A DNA stretch of 64,000 bases from Kluyvera sp046569695 (GCF_046569695.1 NZ_JBKHUI010000002.1:317616-381615); one strand, 5' to 3'; positions 7,411-17,784 are shown, numbered from the stretch's first letter. Made by a program: numbers and translations. The notes: generated from the letters alone by a model not told the origin.

Positions 7411-10400
7411 ATGGCGAAACTCGGCACAATCGATTTTGACGACTGTATTCTTGACGCTTTACGGGATGGCCGACTCGTTGTCTTCGCTGGGGCTGGCGTT
7501 TCAATGGGCTCGCCATCGAACCTCTCTAGTTTCTGGAATCTGGCATCCGACATCGCCCAAGGCACCGGATTTGTTCCCAGTGAACCGCTGGATCGGTTTC
7601 TGGGGAAACTGCAACATAGAAACGTTAACGTTCATGAACGTGCTGCGCATCTCCTCTCACCTGCAGATAGTATCCCAAACGCTCTTCATTACGACTTGTT
7701 GCGATTGTTTCGGACAGCTGATCGCGTCAGATTAGTAACCACAAATTTTGATTTACATTTCGAGGCCGCAGCCGATGAATTATGGGGAGATATTCCCGAT
7801 GTTTATAAAGCCCCCGCTTTACCACGAGGTTATGATTTTTCTGGGATAGTTCACGTTCATGGTGCCCTGCCAAAAGCACAGGATTTAGTGCTAACGGACT
7901 CAGATTTTGGTCGCGCTTATCTGACTGAGGGTTGGGCTCGACAATTTCTTGTGGATGTTTTTCGCCAATATACGGTGTTATTCGTAGGCTACAGTCACAA
8001 CGATGTCGTTATGAATTATCTGGCCCGTGCGCTGCCTGCGGACAGTGTTGCGGGCAGATTCGCTTTAACAGAAGAGGATGGAAGCTGGGAGCTGCTGGAT
8101 ATTACTCCCATTCGCTTTACGAAAGGCTCCAGCGAAGATCCATTTAGAGAACTCTATGATGGTGTCCAGCGACTCTCCGAGCGTAATATGCGGGGAGCGC
8201 TGGACTGGCAGTCACGTCTTGCTGAACTGGGTAGCCGTACTCCGCCAACAGACGAAGAAGCGATCAGTGAGGTCGAACAGGCACTGCGCGAAGTGTACAC
8301 TACACGTTTTCTACTAAGCGTTGCGCGCGATCCGGAATGGCTGCGGTGGCTGGATGCGCGCAAGCATCTTGATGCACTATTTGGCAATTCTGTTCTCAAT
8401 GAGCGGGATAAACTGCTTGTTCAGTGGCTGACACAACATTTTGTAATCGAGCACTCACACGAAGTTCTGGATATTGTTGCAGCGCAAAGATTGCAGATGA
8501 GTCCAGAACTCTGGTGGGCTGTTGGCCGTGAGCTCGGCATCAGTGATAAATACCTAGAAACGTCGGCGCTTAAGCGCTGGGCCTCTATCATGCTGGCAAC
8601 TGCGCCCAATAATAATGCGGATCACCACGTATTTATGTGGCTGGCTGAACGATGTGCAGGCCAGGAATGTATTGAAATGACGCTGGCGATGTTCATGGCT
8701 ATGAGCGAGTATCGGCTTATCGTTAAACAGAGCGTTGCATTTTCTAATGATGAGGGGCCTGAAAGCCGCCGTCTTGATGCAGAGTGTCCATTGCAAGCTG
8801 ATCACTGGTCACTGAATGAAGTTTGGACGAAGCATCTGAAGCCGCATCTACCACGTATAGCTCAGTCCGTCTTATCGCGGGTTGTTCTGCGCCTGGAAAT
8901 GATGCACGTTGAATTAACTGCTTGGGATAAAGCCGCGCCAGTGTGGGACCCCATCAGCTATGGGCGTTCGGCCATAGAACCGCATGAACAGGATAAGTAT
9001 CCGAAGGCTATTGACGTCCTGATTGACGCCGCGCGCGATGCGCTAGAGTGGTTCGCAACAGATTGCCCTGCACTGCTAGGTGCATGGATCGAGAGTTTGG
9101 TGAGCTCGAGTATTCCGCTACTGCGTCGCCTGGCTATACACTCAATAACGGCTTATCCCGAGTGGTCACCTGAAGAGCGTCTTAAGTGGTTGCTGGGCCG
9201 TACAGGACTCCATCAAAGTACCGAACATCACGAAATCCGCCGCGCTGTAGCAATGAATTATCCAGCTGCGACAGAGCCTGCACGTAAAGCCATTGTTGAT
9301 GCAATTTTAGCGCACAGTCTGGAGGAATATAATGACTGGCCTGCTGAGAAGGTAACGGCTTACTCTCACTTCGACTGGTTATCCTGGTTGCTCCAGTCAA
9401 AACCTGATTGCGAGATTGCTGGTGCAGCTTTGGCACCTATCAGGATGCAGTATCCGGAATGGTGTCCGTCTGAACATTCAGACTTCACTCACTGGATGGG
9501 ATCAATAAGCTGGGTGGAATCAGAGAGTCCTTGGTCAGTCGAGCAACTTCTTTCACAAGAACCTCGTGAACAACTCGATGAATTGCTAAGTTTCAAGCGC
9601 AATGTCTTCGAAGGACCAAATCGGGGAGGTTTGTTGACTAATTGCCTGGAAGCATGCAGGCAGAACACCAGTTGGGCTTTTGCACTTGGCCACACCTTGG
9701 TCGATCAGGCTCTATGGTCATCTGATCTTTGGCCAGTGCTGATTCAGGGACTGCAGGAAAGCAAACTTTCTGCAGAAGGCTGGCAAGACTTGCTAACCTT
9801 GGTATCTAAACAGGAATTACAGTCAGCACATACTTACGACATCGCAAATCTACTATTTAGCTTAGTGAAAGATGGCGGCAAGCCATTTGCGCTGGACTTA
9901 ATGGAGCAAGCTAACTCTATAGCACTACCAGTTTGGCAAGCCCTGGAAAACGACGCTCAGGACGAAAATATTACCGACTGGCTGGGCCGAGCCATCAACC
10001 ACCCTGCGGGAGTTATTACAAATTTCTGGATCAATGGACTGTCGTTAATTATACGTAGTGAAGCAGGGTCCGAGCGGGTTATGTCTGACCGTTACCGCCA
10101 TTGGTTTACAATGGTACTGCAAGACGCTACTTCAAAGGGAGGGATGGGACGATGTTTGCTGGCCAGTCAAACTGCATTCTTTTATGGAGTGGATGAAGCA
10201 TGGACTCGCCAATACATTATTCCACTGTTCAGCGATCCAGATCAGCAGAAGTTTGTGCAGGTATGGGATGGTTTCCTTATGTGGGGACGTTTATATCCAG
10301 CTCTTATTGAAGCCTTGTTGCCAGCTTTTGTTACCGCTATACCGAGACTCACTGTCGATCTGGGCGAACGTCGCCAACGATTTGTTGAATTCTATACTTT

Positions 10401-10923
10401 TCTCATCGTATTCCATGTCTCAGATCCGATGCTTCAATTATTACCGACGCTGTTTCAATATGGTTCTTTGGACGACCGATTAACATTCGTATCCCATATC
10501 GGAAATATCCTGCGTCAGATGCAACAGCCAGCCAAACAGCAATTGTGGGACGGTTGGTTACGTCGCTATTGGGAGGGCCGGTTACAGGGAGTGCTCGCTG
10601 TTCTGGATGAAGCAGAGATCTGTAAAATGCTGGAGTGGCTACCTCACCTTGGAGATGTTTTCCCTAATGCAGTAGCCTTTGTGGTCCGCTGCCCTGCAAT
10701 TCGAATAGAGCACAGCCATATTTTTTACGAATTGTGTGACAGTGAACTGGTAACACGATTTCCGACAGAAACAGCTGAACTGCTTATTTATCTTTCTAGC
10801 TGCACTATTGGCTACCATACGAGGGACTTATCCAAAATAGAGGCACGTCTGTCCCAAGTACCTAGCTATGTCCGTAGTAGACTCGATGAGGCATTAGCAC
10901 GTGCTGGAGTGATGAACCAGTAA
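7411..10923 (+). CDS. Large SIR2-domain protein, probable single-gene anti-phage defence (defence-associated sirtuin type)
   Basis: The protein has 1170 residues. The N-terminus (about 15-230) is a SIR2/NADase domain: GAGVS at 27-31, TTNFD at 110-114, a His pair H148-V-H150-G, and a later VGYSHND. The first three are the NAD-binding and catalytic positions of SIR2 folds. The remaining 900 residues are rich in Trp and alpha-helical in character, with no recognisable enzyme motif, as in the sensor parts of defence-associated sirtuins. Those proteins deplete NAD+ when they sense a phage structural protein, stopping infection by host dormancy or death. Catalytic residues are present, so activity is plausible. 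The ATG at 7411 has a GGAG about 12 nt upstream, a loose spacing; no better start is seen. Assignment to DSR1, DSR2 or a DUF4020-type SIR2 subgroup needs profile searches. Confidence 0.82.
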   Translation: MAKLGTIDFDDCILDALRDGRLVVFAGAGVSMGSPSNLSSFWNLASDIAQGTGFVPSEPLDRFLGKLQHRNVNVHERAAHLLSPADSIPNALHYDLLRLFRTADRVRLVTTNFDLHFEAAADELWGDIPDVYKAPALPRGYDFSGIVHVHGALPKAQDLVLTDSDFGRAYLTEGWARQFLVDVFRQYTVLFVGYSHNDVVMNYLARALPADSVAGRFALTEEDGSWELLDITPIRFTKGSSEDPFRELYDGVQRLSERNMRGALDWQSRLAELGSRTPPTDEEAISEVEQALREVYTTRFLLSVARDPEWLRWLDARKHLDALFGNSVLNERDKLLVQWLTQHFVIEHSHEVLDIVAAQRLQMSPELWWAVGRELGISDKYLETSALKRWASIMLATAPNNNADHHVFMWLAERCAGQECIEMTLAMFMAMSEYRLIVKQSVAFSNDEGPESRRLDAECPLQADHWSLNEVWTKHLKPHLPRIAQSVLSRVVLRLEMMHVELTAWDKAAPVWDPISYGRSAIEPHEQDKYPKAIDVLIDAARDALEWFATDCPALLGAWIESLVSSSIPLLRRLAIHSITAYPEWSPEERLKWLLGRTGLHQSTEHHEIRRAVAMNYPAATEPARKAIVDAILAHSLEEYNDWPAEKVTAYSHFDWLSWLLQSKPDCEIAGAALAPIRMQYPEWCPSEHSDFTHWMGSISWVESESPWSVEQLLSQEPREQLDELLSFKRNVFEGPNRGGLLTNCLEACRQNTSWAFALGHTLVDQALWSSDLWPVLIQGLQESKLSAEGWQDLLTLVSKQELQSAHTYDIANLLFSLVKDGGKPFALDLMEQANSIALPVWQALENDAQDENITDWLGRAINHPAGVITNFWINGLSLIIRSEAGSERVMSDRYRHWFTMVLQDATSKGGMGRCLLASQTAFFYGVDEAWTRQYIIPLFSDPDQQKFVQVWDGFLMWGRLYPALIEALLPAFVTAIPRLTVDLGERRQRFVEFYTFLIVFHVSDPMLQLLPTLFQYGSLDDRLTFVSHIGNILRQMQQPAKQQLWDGWLRRYWEGRLQGVLAVLDEAEICKMLEWLPHLGDVFPNAVAFVVRCPAIRIEHSHIFYELCDSELVTRFPTETAELLIYLSSCTIGYHTRDLSKIEARLSQVPSYVRSRLDEALARAGVMNQ

Positions 10924-11325
10924 AATTAAAAGTTATTATTTAATGATCCATTTGCTGCCCCATCCGGGCAGCTATATCCTGGACAGAACTTAGTTTTGAT
11001 GAAAGCACGCTTTTTAGCGATAATCTTAGCGCTCCAGTATTAACGAACATTAAATATTAATAATTATTTTTTGTGTTCCATTATGCTGCAGAACTCTATA
11101 CTTTCACCGGTCAGTACTTTTAGCTTTGGCAGGCCCTGAGCCTTGTAAAATAGCAATACATAATCATTCAGTATATCAGTTTCAGTACCCGTTATCTGCA
11201 AGGGCAGGTGTTATGTATAATGGATAATGACTACAACCAAGCATTTTATCCCACCAGCTAAGGTAGCAAGTGCTGAATATCGATTATCGTCTTATTCCTG
11301 TCCGAGAAGTGGGTGTTTTTTCTAT
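10924..11325. other. Gap between convergent SIR2 and SH3 genes
   Basis: About 400 nt between two convergent genes. The short frame opposite the SH3 gene is a shadow. I find no clear hairpin terminator and nothing else I can name. Confidence 0.4.
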
Positions 11326-12522
11326 TCAGTTCCTGAGTCTGCTGGTGTAAGAGCGGTTTATCCAGCCGTAGATTTTTTCTCCATCAACATCGACCTGAAC
11401 GTAAAGCCATTGTCTGCCCTGCGTATCCATGATCGCAACCACCGTCCCTTTATTAAGCATTTCAATAGTTTCGCTGTTCATTGTCGGCGAGAGTCTGAGC
11501 CTGACATTCGTACCAGTGATAAGGCGGAAGTGATTCAGCTGCTCCCAGTTGAAGTCCGGATGAGAGGCAACAATAGTACTTTTGCGTAATATCTTTGGCT
11601 TCGCAGGGGATGTGAATTCAGTTTTCACTTCATTAATTCCATCAAGCACAGCTGCTTTTATACTGTCCTCAACCATGCTGACAATTACCTGATAAAAGAA
11701 CCAGCAAATGAATGCCTGGAGAGGGACAGGTAATTTTTTGAATCCGTCGACCAATGCCTGTGTGCTGAGAAGACTCAAAAAACCGGCTGTCGGGGATTGT
11801 TCCTGAGAAGAACCTCCGTTGTCATATGAGGATAGGATTTCAGTCCGATGCGAAGGCGCGTTATCCTCAGCTTGCTGTGCGAGCCGTGAAAATGCCTCTT
11901 CCCAGTACTGGAACGCCAGTTCGTATTGGGATGGTTCCAGTTTCCCTTGCTCGATAACATCCCTGAAAATGTTATTCAGCGGTAGAGCTCGCTGGTTTAT
12001 TTTTTGCAATTGCTCTGCGAACTGTCTAGTGCGTTGACCTGAGGCAGAGGCGGGCCAGGAGTTAAAAAGATAGTTGATTCGGGATTCAATCCGGTAATCT
12101 CGTGCTATCCGGTTTAGTACATCCATGGCAGGAATTGCCTGCCTCGCAAGTGATTTGAAGGTGCGGTCGTAATAGAGGGTGAAAGTGTTAATTCTATCGA
12201 TGATCCTGGATGCTTGTGAATTGGCTACCACATTCATTACCTCGGGTAACTTAATCGCATTCAGCATTGTTTGTTGTTTGTTTATTGCCTGAAAGAAAGG
12301 AGATTTGTTCAGCTCTGCCAGTGACGTAAAGATTGGGGAACGGGCAGATGATAATTTTTCCAGTTGATTTAGAGCCCTAAATAGTGGCGTGTCAATGGCT
12401 GCAGCAGGATTGAAAGTGTGGGTTTGATGCCCGGTCTGGGGAGTATTCTCTGAATAAGTATTACCTTCATGCTCTTCCGACGGCAAAACTGGGTTTACAG
12501 GAACGTTGTCGTTATTGTTCAT
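11326..12522 (-). CDS. Uncharacterised protein with central hydrophobic segment and C-terminal SH3b-like domain
   Basis: The protein has 398 residues. The first 45 are polar, rich in N, P, E and T, and probably disordered. Residues about 45-240 are helical without a known motif. Near residues 262-285 lies a strongly hydrophobic stretch (LPVPLQAFICWFFYQVIVSM) that could be one membrane helix. The last 65 residues (GTNVRLRLSPTMNSETIEML, then GTVVAIMDTQGRQWLYVQVDV and YGWINRSYTSRL) match a bacterial SH3 (SH3b) fold, usually a peptidoglycan- or peptide-binding module. There is no classical N-terminal signal peptide, so topology is uncertain. It is convergent with the SIR2 gene. A defence role is possible from location only; I do not recognise the family. 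Confidence 0.65.
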   Translation of the reverse strand: MNNNDNVPVNPVLPSEEHEGNTYSENTPQTGHQTHTFNPAAAIDTPLFRALNQLEKLSSARSPIFTSLAELNKSPFFQAINKQQTMLNAIKLPEVMNVVANSQASRIIDRINTFTLYYDRTFKSLARQAIPAMDVLNRIARDYRIESRINYLFNSWPASASGQRTRQFAEQLQKINQRALPLNNIFRDVIEQGKLEPSQYELAFQYWEEAFSRLAQQAEDNAPSHRTEILSSYDNGGSSQEQSPTAGFLSLLSTQALVDGFKKLPVPLQAFICWFFYQVIVSMVEDSIKAAVLDGINEVKTEFTSPAKPKILRKSTIVASHPDFNWEQLNHFRLITGTNVRLRLSPTMNSETIEMLNKGTVVAIMDTQGRQWLYVQVDVDGEKIYGWINRSYTSRLRN

Positions 12523-13350
12523 TTCATCTTTCCCGGCGTTCGTACAGATGTAGATGTGTACTAGAGATTTTGACTAAGGATCAACTGTATATGATTTGAT
12601 AGTCTAAACGCTATTGATAAGCCCTTGAGTTTTGTAATTTTCACTCATTTTTGTATACAAAACATACCGGTTAAAATAACAGGGTTATACGCCCCCTTTA
12701 AAACATCAAAAAGCAAGAGGCATGCAGGATATGCAGGATATAAAAACGAGGTGTGTAACGTTACGGGTGATTCCTCCATAGTTAATTTGCTAAGTCTCAG
12801 AAAAGTATGAACTAGCGTTGCTCCAGGGCAAGTTGGGCTCTGGTTCAAGCCGGGCTTGAACGCGCCAAGGGTATTTCCAGTAAGAACTCGGAAGAGCTTT
12901 GTATTTCCACTTTCAACAGGTGCTGCATGAGATCTCGACAATGGAATGGTAACTCACGGTTGTCTGCTGCTATTCCATACTCACTAAATTCATTAGTGCT
13001 TTCGGTTTTCAATACTGGGCTGAGACTGCATAGCCAACAGCAAGCCGAAAACAACACGGGGGCCGGTATCCCTTGATTTAAAACTAGCAGATCGCGTAAC
13101 GGTATGGGCAGATCCGTTTCATTAGGTTAAAATTTTCCATTCCCCGCTTATGATTTTTTCGAAACGATAAGCGTTAGTCTATGGAATGGTCACAATTAAA
13201 ACACGCCAAAAAACGGGCATTCTCCCCCCGAAACTCTTCGCAAAATAGTCTGACTGGACTAAGATTACACTAATGGTTTAAATAAAAAACACATATATAA
13301 TTTTTTGAATTAATAGAAATATATGGGCCTATAAATAGGCCCCACATACA
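12523..13350. other. Gene-free stretch upstream of the SH3 gene, with one long palindrome
   Basis: About 830 nt. The frames present have no ribosome binding sites and no recognisable products. It contains the perfect 19-bp palindrome described separately. It may hold the SH3 gene's promoter and old remnants. Confidence 0.4.
12843..12861. repeat. Perfect 19-bp palindrome
   Basis: GTTCAAGCC (12843-12851), one central G, then GGCTTGAAC (12853-12861). The arms are exact reverse complements. It could be a repressor operator; it lies in a gene-free stretch 320 nt upstream of the SH3-protein start codon. Confidence 0.6.
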
Positions 13351-14874
13351 TTAACTACTTATGATCATATTCTTTCCATTTTTCTTAGCATTGTATAGAG
13401 CTTTATCTGCCCGTGAAATTAAGTCAGTAAGATAGTCACCATATTCATAAATAGTTATTCCTCCGCTAAATGACACTTTTAGTGACGGTTCTTTCCATTG
13501 TCTCTCATTTACCTGCAATCGCCATGCATTAAGTAATGATATGCATGTTTGAAGGTCTTTATCTGAAAAAATAACTATAATTTCTTCACCACCTACTCGA
13601 TATAATGGATTTTCTACCCCCAGAATTCTTTTTCCTTCTCTTGCCACAAATTTCAGAACATCATCTCCAATAAGATGCCCAAAAGAATCGTTAATCAACT
13701 TAAAATCATCTAGGTCAATCATTGCAAAACAGAATTCTTTTCGTTCAGAAATTAATAGACTTATATCATCGTCGAGCTTTTTTCGATTAAATAGTTGAGT
13801 CATGCTGTCCGTAACCGTTTCATGCTTCACTATATTTAACTTGGTACGGTGTTTTGATATTTCCGATTCTAAGCTATCAAAATTAAATGAACTAGATGAA
13901 ACATCAAAGCCATTTAAACCTAAATAGAATTTTCCAAATAATCTTTTGCTATACGAAATATACAAAAAATATAAAACCCCTAGTATTAATAAAGATATCA
14001 CAGAAGTGATATAAAATAATAGATATGAACTCTCATAATATTTTTCTTGTTTTTCTTTATCTACCGATGTGAAAGCAACCCAGTCCGGATTAGAATAAAT
14101 CTTATAAAAAACAATGGAATTTTTTTTGTCATAAAAATGCCCATGCGTACCATTTATTTTCTCAACCCATTCCTGAGGTATTCTATTTTTTAATGCTTCC
14201 CTGACATTAGGTGATACAACCACCCTACCGTCATACGTTGATATTAAGAAGTCACCATCAAAAGGTATTTTCTTTTCTTTAAGCATGGAGGATATCTTAT
14301 TCAAATCTAAATTTGCAGCAATTACTCCAAGCATCTCTCCGTCGCTACCTATAATTGTTACACCACTTGCTACAGCAAATTTTTTATTCTCTAAAGAACT
14401 TTGGTCATAAGTCTCATATGGATCAGTATATTTTATTTTACTCTATTGAGTGAGATGGTACCAAGGTCTCAACTTTGGGTTAAACCCTTCATCAAATCGA
14501 ATATTTTCAGGATAAGTTTTGTAAGCCGCACTTTTATCACTAACAACGATAACATCATCAAGATACGAATATGAATTCATTATAGCTGCTATTTTTTTAT
14601 TAAACTCATCAGTATCAGGAGATATAAAATTTTCGATTCGCTCAGGGTCAGATAAAATCTCAGCCATATTTTTTAATGTTCTATTAACATCTAACACTGG
14701 AATATTGATACTATCTAAAGCTGTATTTTCATTAAATCTATATAATTGCTCTTTTAAGTTTTGAGATGATGTTGTTTTGATATTAAAAAAGAACGACACT
14801 GCTAATATAGTTAAAGGTAGCAACAACATCATGAGCATTATAATTTGTAATCTTTTCCCAGAGACTCTTTCCAT
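13351..14874 (-). pseudogene. Membrane-bound diguanylate cyclase (Cache-GGDEF) interrupted by an in-frame amber codon
   Basis: Two frames, 14443-14874 and 13351-14334, are the same reading frame split only by TAG at 14443-14445. The sequence between the TAG and the downstream Met translates sensibly and belongs to the Cache domain, so the intact gene would have about 507 residues. N-terminal helix (LQIIMLMMLLLPLTILAVSF), periplasmic dCache domain (contains LRPWYHLTQ), second helix (LLFYITSVISLLILGVLYFL), then a GGDEF domain with RVGGEEIIV, the active-site variant GGEEI, and a DSMTQLFNRKKLDDD start. The enzyme would make cyclic di-GMP. The second piece alone begins inside the Cache domain and keeps one membrane helix plus the GGDEF domain, so a shortened cyclase could still be made if translation restarts. 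Base composition is AT-rich, unlike the core chromosome. Confidence 0.85.
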
Positions 14875-16008
14875 AATTTATTCCAGTAAATAACAAAATT
14901 ATCACCCCTATCATTTAATAATAAATGATTAGGCCTTTAGGCTTTCTAATTAATATTTTACTGCAAATGCAATGATCGGCACAACAGATAGTTACTTAAT
15001 TAACAATAGGTAAAACCTATCAAAACAATTGAATTGATCATTGAAACCGTTCTAGTTATGCCAATGCTCCCGACTTTTATAATTATAATAAAAAATAATT
15101 AATGATTTTCTTTTTGTAATTCTGGATTTAACTTTGAAATGGAAAATAAAGCATTATCCCAAACAACCAAGATAAATAAAAAAAACACAAAAATCAAACA
15201 ATTACAACAAAGAGAACATACAAAAATAAATTAAATAATTGTTGAAATAAAAAAACAAACATCAAGATAAATTAAAGTATTACTATACTGGCAACATAAA
15301 ATAACCATGGCATAACAAATGCGCAATAGTAAGTTTTATCGATTAATATACTCGAATAATCCATAAGAACGCTCAGGCTTAATACTGCTTACCATCACAG
15401 TAATAATGTAATTTATTGCTCTAATAACTTTTGGTTCAAAATATAAATTTTTATACGTTTGAATTTCTCACATAAATTACAATCGATGTTATGTTCATTG
15501 ACATGAGGTAGATAGTTTTAAGAAGTTGTCTCTTCGTAATTTGCCACATTAGAGACTATGTGTATTCAGCGGACTAGTCTACCAGTGTAAGAATAATACA
15601 ACTTTAGGCCTGATTTTTTCTACTGACTCGTGAGGCTCCCCGCGGACGTAATGAAGCCCGCGTAGGCTGGTTATTTATACTGTCACTCAGCCTGAAACTG
15701 GTCGCGGAATCAGAGATTACCCCTATGAAAATGCAGGTGAAAGTGCCGTCTGAAGAGGCCAAGTTTAGAGCATACGGTTAATATGCAAACCAGCCGTTTC
15801 ACCTAGCTGATGAAGTAGCTGGTTGATGTGGTGCACTGGTATTAAGTTTCCCCCCTGATTAATACTCCACGCGTTATCATTAATTTTTATGCACGTTAGA
15901 TGGACAGCAGGACGTAAGCAGCGGCGTCAGATGAAGTCAGAAAGCTCTTATATTACCCTGTTAACTTAAGGGTTAATTTTCAGCGAAAAATGACCGATAG
16001 GACCTAAG
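14875..16008. other. AT-rich gene-free region with a GC-richer remnant
   Basis: About 1.1 kb. The first 700 nt are very AT-rich with A- and T-runs. A GC-richer patch at about 15620-15790 reads like the debris of a gene; one short frame (ATG 15725 to TAA 15781) remains, too short to identify. No RNA gene is recognised. Confidence 0.45.
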
Positions 16009-16596
16009 ATGAAAAAAGTAATGATGATAGCTCTATCACTTTTGCCGCTCTCTGCGTTTGCCGCCTCACCGCAGCCGTTCAACTTTATCTGTGCCAGTGC
16101 AGGTGGGGCATACAGCGACGGTCAGGGTGGGGTCTGGCTGCAGGGGCAACCGGCAACCGTTAAGCAAATGAGTGATAACTATTGGGAAGCCCGACAGGGC
16201 AAAGTGGTGTTAAGCATCACCCGCCAGAGTGACGGCAACCCGGATATCTCCTTTACCGGACCTGGCCGCGCCCATGGTGCATGCCTCCCAGAAGATAATC
16301 GTAGCTTTGCCCCCGCAGCGCAGGGGCCCTCTTTCTCCTGCAAAGGGGTCAGTGCGAGCAGCATGGAAGAGCGCATCTGCAAGAGTCCGGAACTGTCCGC
16401 CCTCGATCGTAAGATGGCCAAAACCTGGCGTGCGGCCCTGGATAAATCGGGCAATGACACTACGCTGAAGGCAACGCAACGGGGCTGGATCAAAGGCCGG
16501 GATGAGTGCTGGAAAGAGACGGATCACGATGCCTGCATTAAAACCCAGTATCAGCAGCGCCTCGGCGAGTTGCAAAAAACCTATGGATTGAATTAA
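16009..16596 (+). CDS. Secreted DUF1311/LprI-type protein
   Basis: The protein has 195 residues with a clear Sec signal peptide (MKKVMMIALSLLPLSAFAAS, cleavage after AFA). The C-terminal 90 residues have the LprI/DUF1311 pattern with conserved cysteines: SFSCKGVSASSMEERICKSP, LSALDRKMAKTWRAAL, GWIKGRDECWKE and DACIKTQYQQRLGEL. Some members of this family inhibit lysozyme; others have unknown envelope functions. The N-terminal half (FICASAGGAYSDGQGGVWLQ) has its own cysteines and is not recognised. ATG 16009 has AGGA nearby upstream. A good terminator follows the stop, so it is probably a single-gene transcript. Location should be periplasmic. Confidence 0.8.
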   Translation: MKKVMMIALSLLPLSAFAASPQPFNFICASAGGAYSDGQGGVWLQGQPATVKQMSDNYWEARQGKVVLSITRQSDGNPDISFTGPGRAHGACLPEDNRSFAPAAQGPSFSCKGVSASSMEERICKSPELSALDRKMAKTWRAALDKSGNDTTLKATQRGWIKGRDECWKETDHDACIKTQYQQRLGELQKTYGLN

Positions 16597-16623
16597 CCCG
16601 GTTGAGTGAGCCAGAGGGTGAAG

Positions 16624-16656
16624 GCCGCACATAGCCGAAGTCTGTGCGGCTTTTTT
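16624..16656 (+). terminator. Rho-independent terminator of the LprI-type gene
   Basis: GCCGCACA (16624-16631) pairs with TGTGCGGC (16643-16650), followed by six T. Confidence 0.85.
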
Positions 16657-16850
16657 GAGATCCCCCGAGCAGTAACCGGCCCTTCTGCAGGTTAGCGCTA
16701 GCCCCGTTAGCGCTTGCCTGGAATGAAATTATGGTTCTTGCGCGGACTATTGTCCTGTAATCCTTACAATTTAAATGGGATTATTTCTTTTATCGATAAA
16801 AATAACCTTAAATATCCGACAGATATATTTCTTTCATTCGAAATTAATTG

Positions 16851-17141
16851 ATGGTAGCAATCATGGCTTATGAAAATGGTATTCCACACCCGGAAGTGCA
16901 GATCTCAGATATTGCTGCCCCTCTCCCCTTCCCGTTAATGACTATTGTTAATAAAAAAAATGAAATTGTTAAGCAGCCTGACCATATTCAGGCACAAATT
17001 AACGAACTGTCGAAAAGGTTGCTTAATTTAAATAACACCGCCCTTGATAATTTAGCTAACGAACTTAACACCATTTCTACCCGCTTTGAGACGTTCCGGG
17101 CAAGCTTACTCATATGTACTGGTGAACCCGATAAAAAATAG
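16851..17141 (+). CDS. Small hypothetical protein with a helical C-terminal half
   Basis: The frame gives 96 residues from ATG 16851; ATG 16863 (MAYENGIPHPEVQ) is equally possible because neither has a good ribosome binding site. The first 35 residues contain prolines; residues about 45-90 (HIQAQINELSKRLLNLNNTA, then LDNLANELNTISTRFETFRA) form a heptad-like coiled-coil pattern. No membrane helix or family motif is seen. Role unknown. Confidence 0.45.
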   Translation: MVAIMAYENGIPHPEVQISDIAAPLPFPLMTIVNKKNEIVKQPDHIQAQINELSKRLLNLNNTALDNLANELNTISTRFETFRASLLICTGEPDKK

Positions 17142-17296
17142 ACGGGTTGTATCCAGTCTCCCCCTCCGGTGCCATTTAGACCAGGATAAATGCCGGTGGC
17201 GATAGGCCCTAAGCGGGCAGTGGGTTGTCCGCCCGACACGTCACGCACAATCTGTCTGGAATGGCTGAAGCGTTAATCGTTAATTTGAGCTGAAAT

Positions 17297-17674
17297 ATGA
17301 AAACAAAAACGTTATTTGCTGCTGTTGCGGCAGCACTAATACTGTCTGCCTGCGCCCCAAAGACCACTGCACGTAATTGCGATCAGGCGGTTGAGGTGGC
17401 GTACCATTTTACTGAACGCGCAATTTCACTGCGCCCGGATCTGGCTTTTTCCCCAGTGCGTAATGAAACCGACGATGCTTTATTCTGGCTTGCCTGTCGG
17501 GATGGTGTACGCAAAGGAAAGACGCATGATGAAACACGTCTTGTCGCCTTACAGGAATATATTACCGAGGCCGCAGAGCAGCCGGATTTAACACCTGAGG
17601 ATGGCCGCTATCTGGTTGGCAATATGGCGATGTATCTCGCTCACCTCTACGGCTTTGAATCCGTGAATAGCTAA
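17297..17674 (+). CDS. Small putative lipoprotein
   Basis: The protein has 125 residues. It begins with a lipoprotein signal peptide, MKTKTLFAAVAAALILSACA, with lipobox LSAC and Cys19 as the lipidation site. The mature part includes ARNCDQAVEVAYHFTERAIS and FWLACRDGVRKGKTHDETR, with a helical pattern and two further cysteines that could form a disulfide. I do not recognise the family. It should be anchored to the inner or outer membrane facing the periplasm. A hairpin terminator lies 110 nt downstream. It follows other envelope-directed small proteins in this part of the island. Confidence 0.7.
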   Translation: MKTKTLFAAVAAALILSACAPKTTARNCDQAVEVAYHFTERAISLRPDLAFSPVRNETDDALFWLACRDGVRKGKTHDETRLVALQEYITEAAEQPDLTPEDGRYLVGNMAMYLAHLYGFESVNS

Positions 17675-17784
17675 CCCCTTGGCAAGTGGGGAAATAGAAT
17701 AGGGCATAAAAGATTCGGCCCTTCCTTTCGGGGGGAGGCCAAAAGGAGAGTGTTGGTACTTGATTGAGTAGATGCGCCTTGCGC

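Noticed and set aside
7074..7439. 121-residue frame between the Gp2-like and SIR2 genes
   Set aside because: It overlaps both neighbours in another frame and has unconvincing composition; no ribosome binding site.
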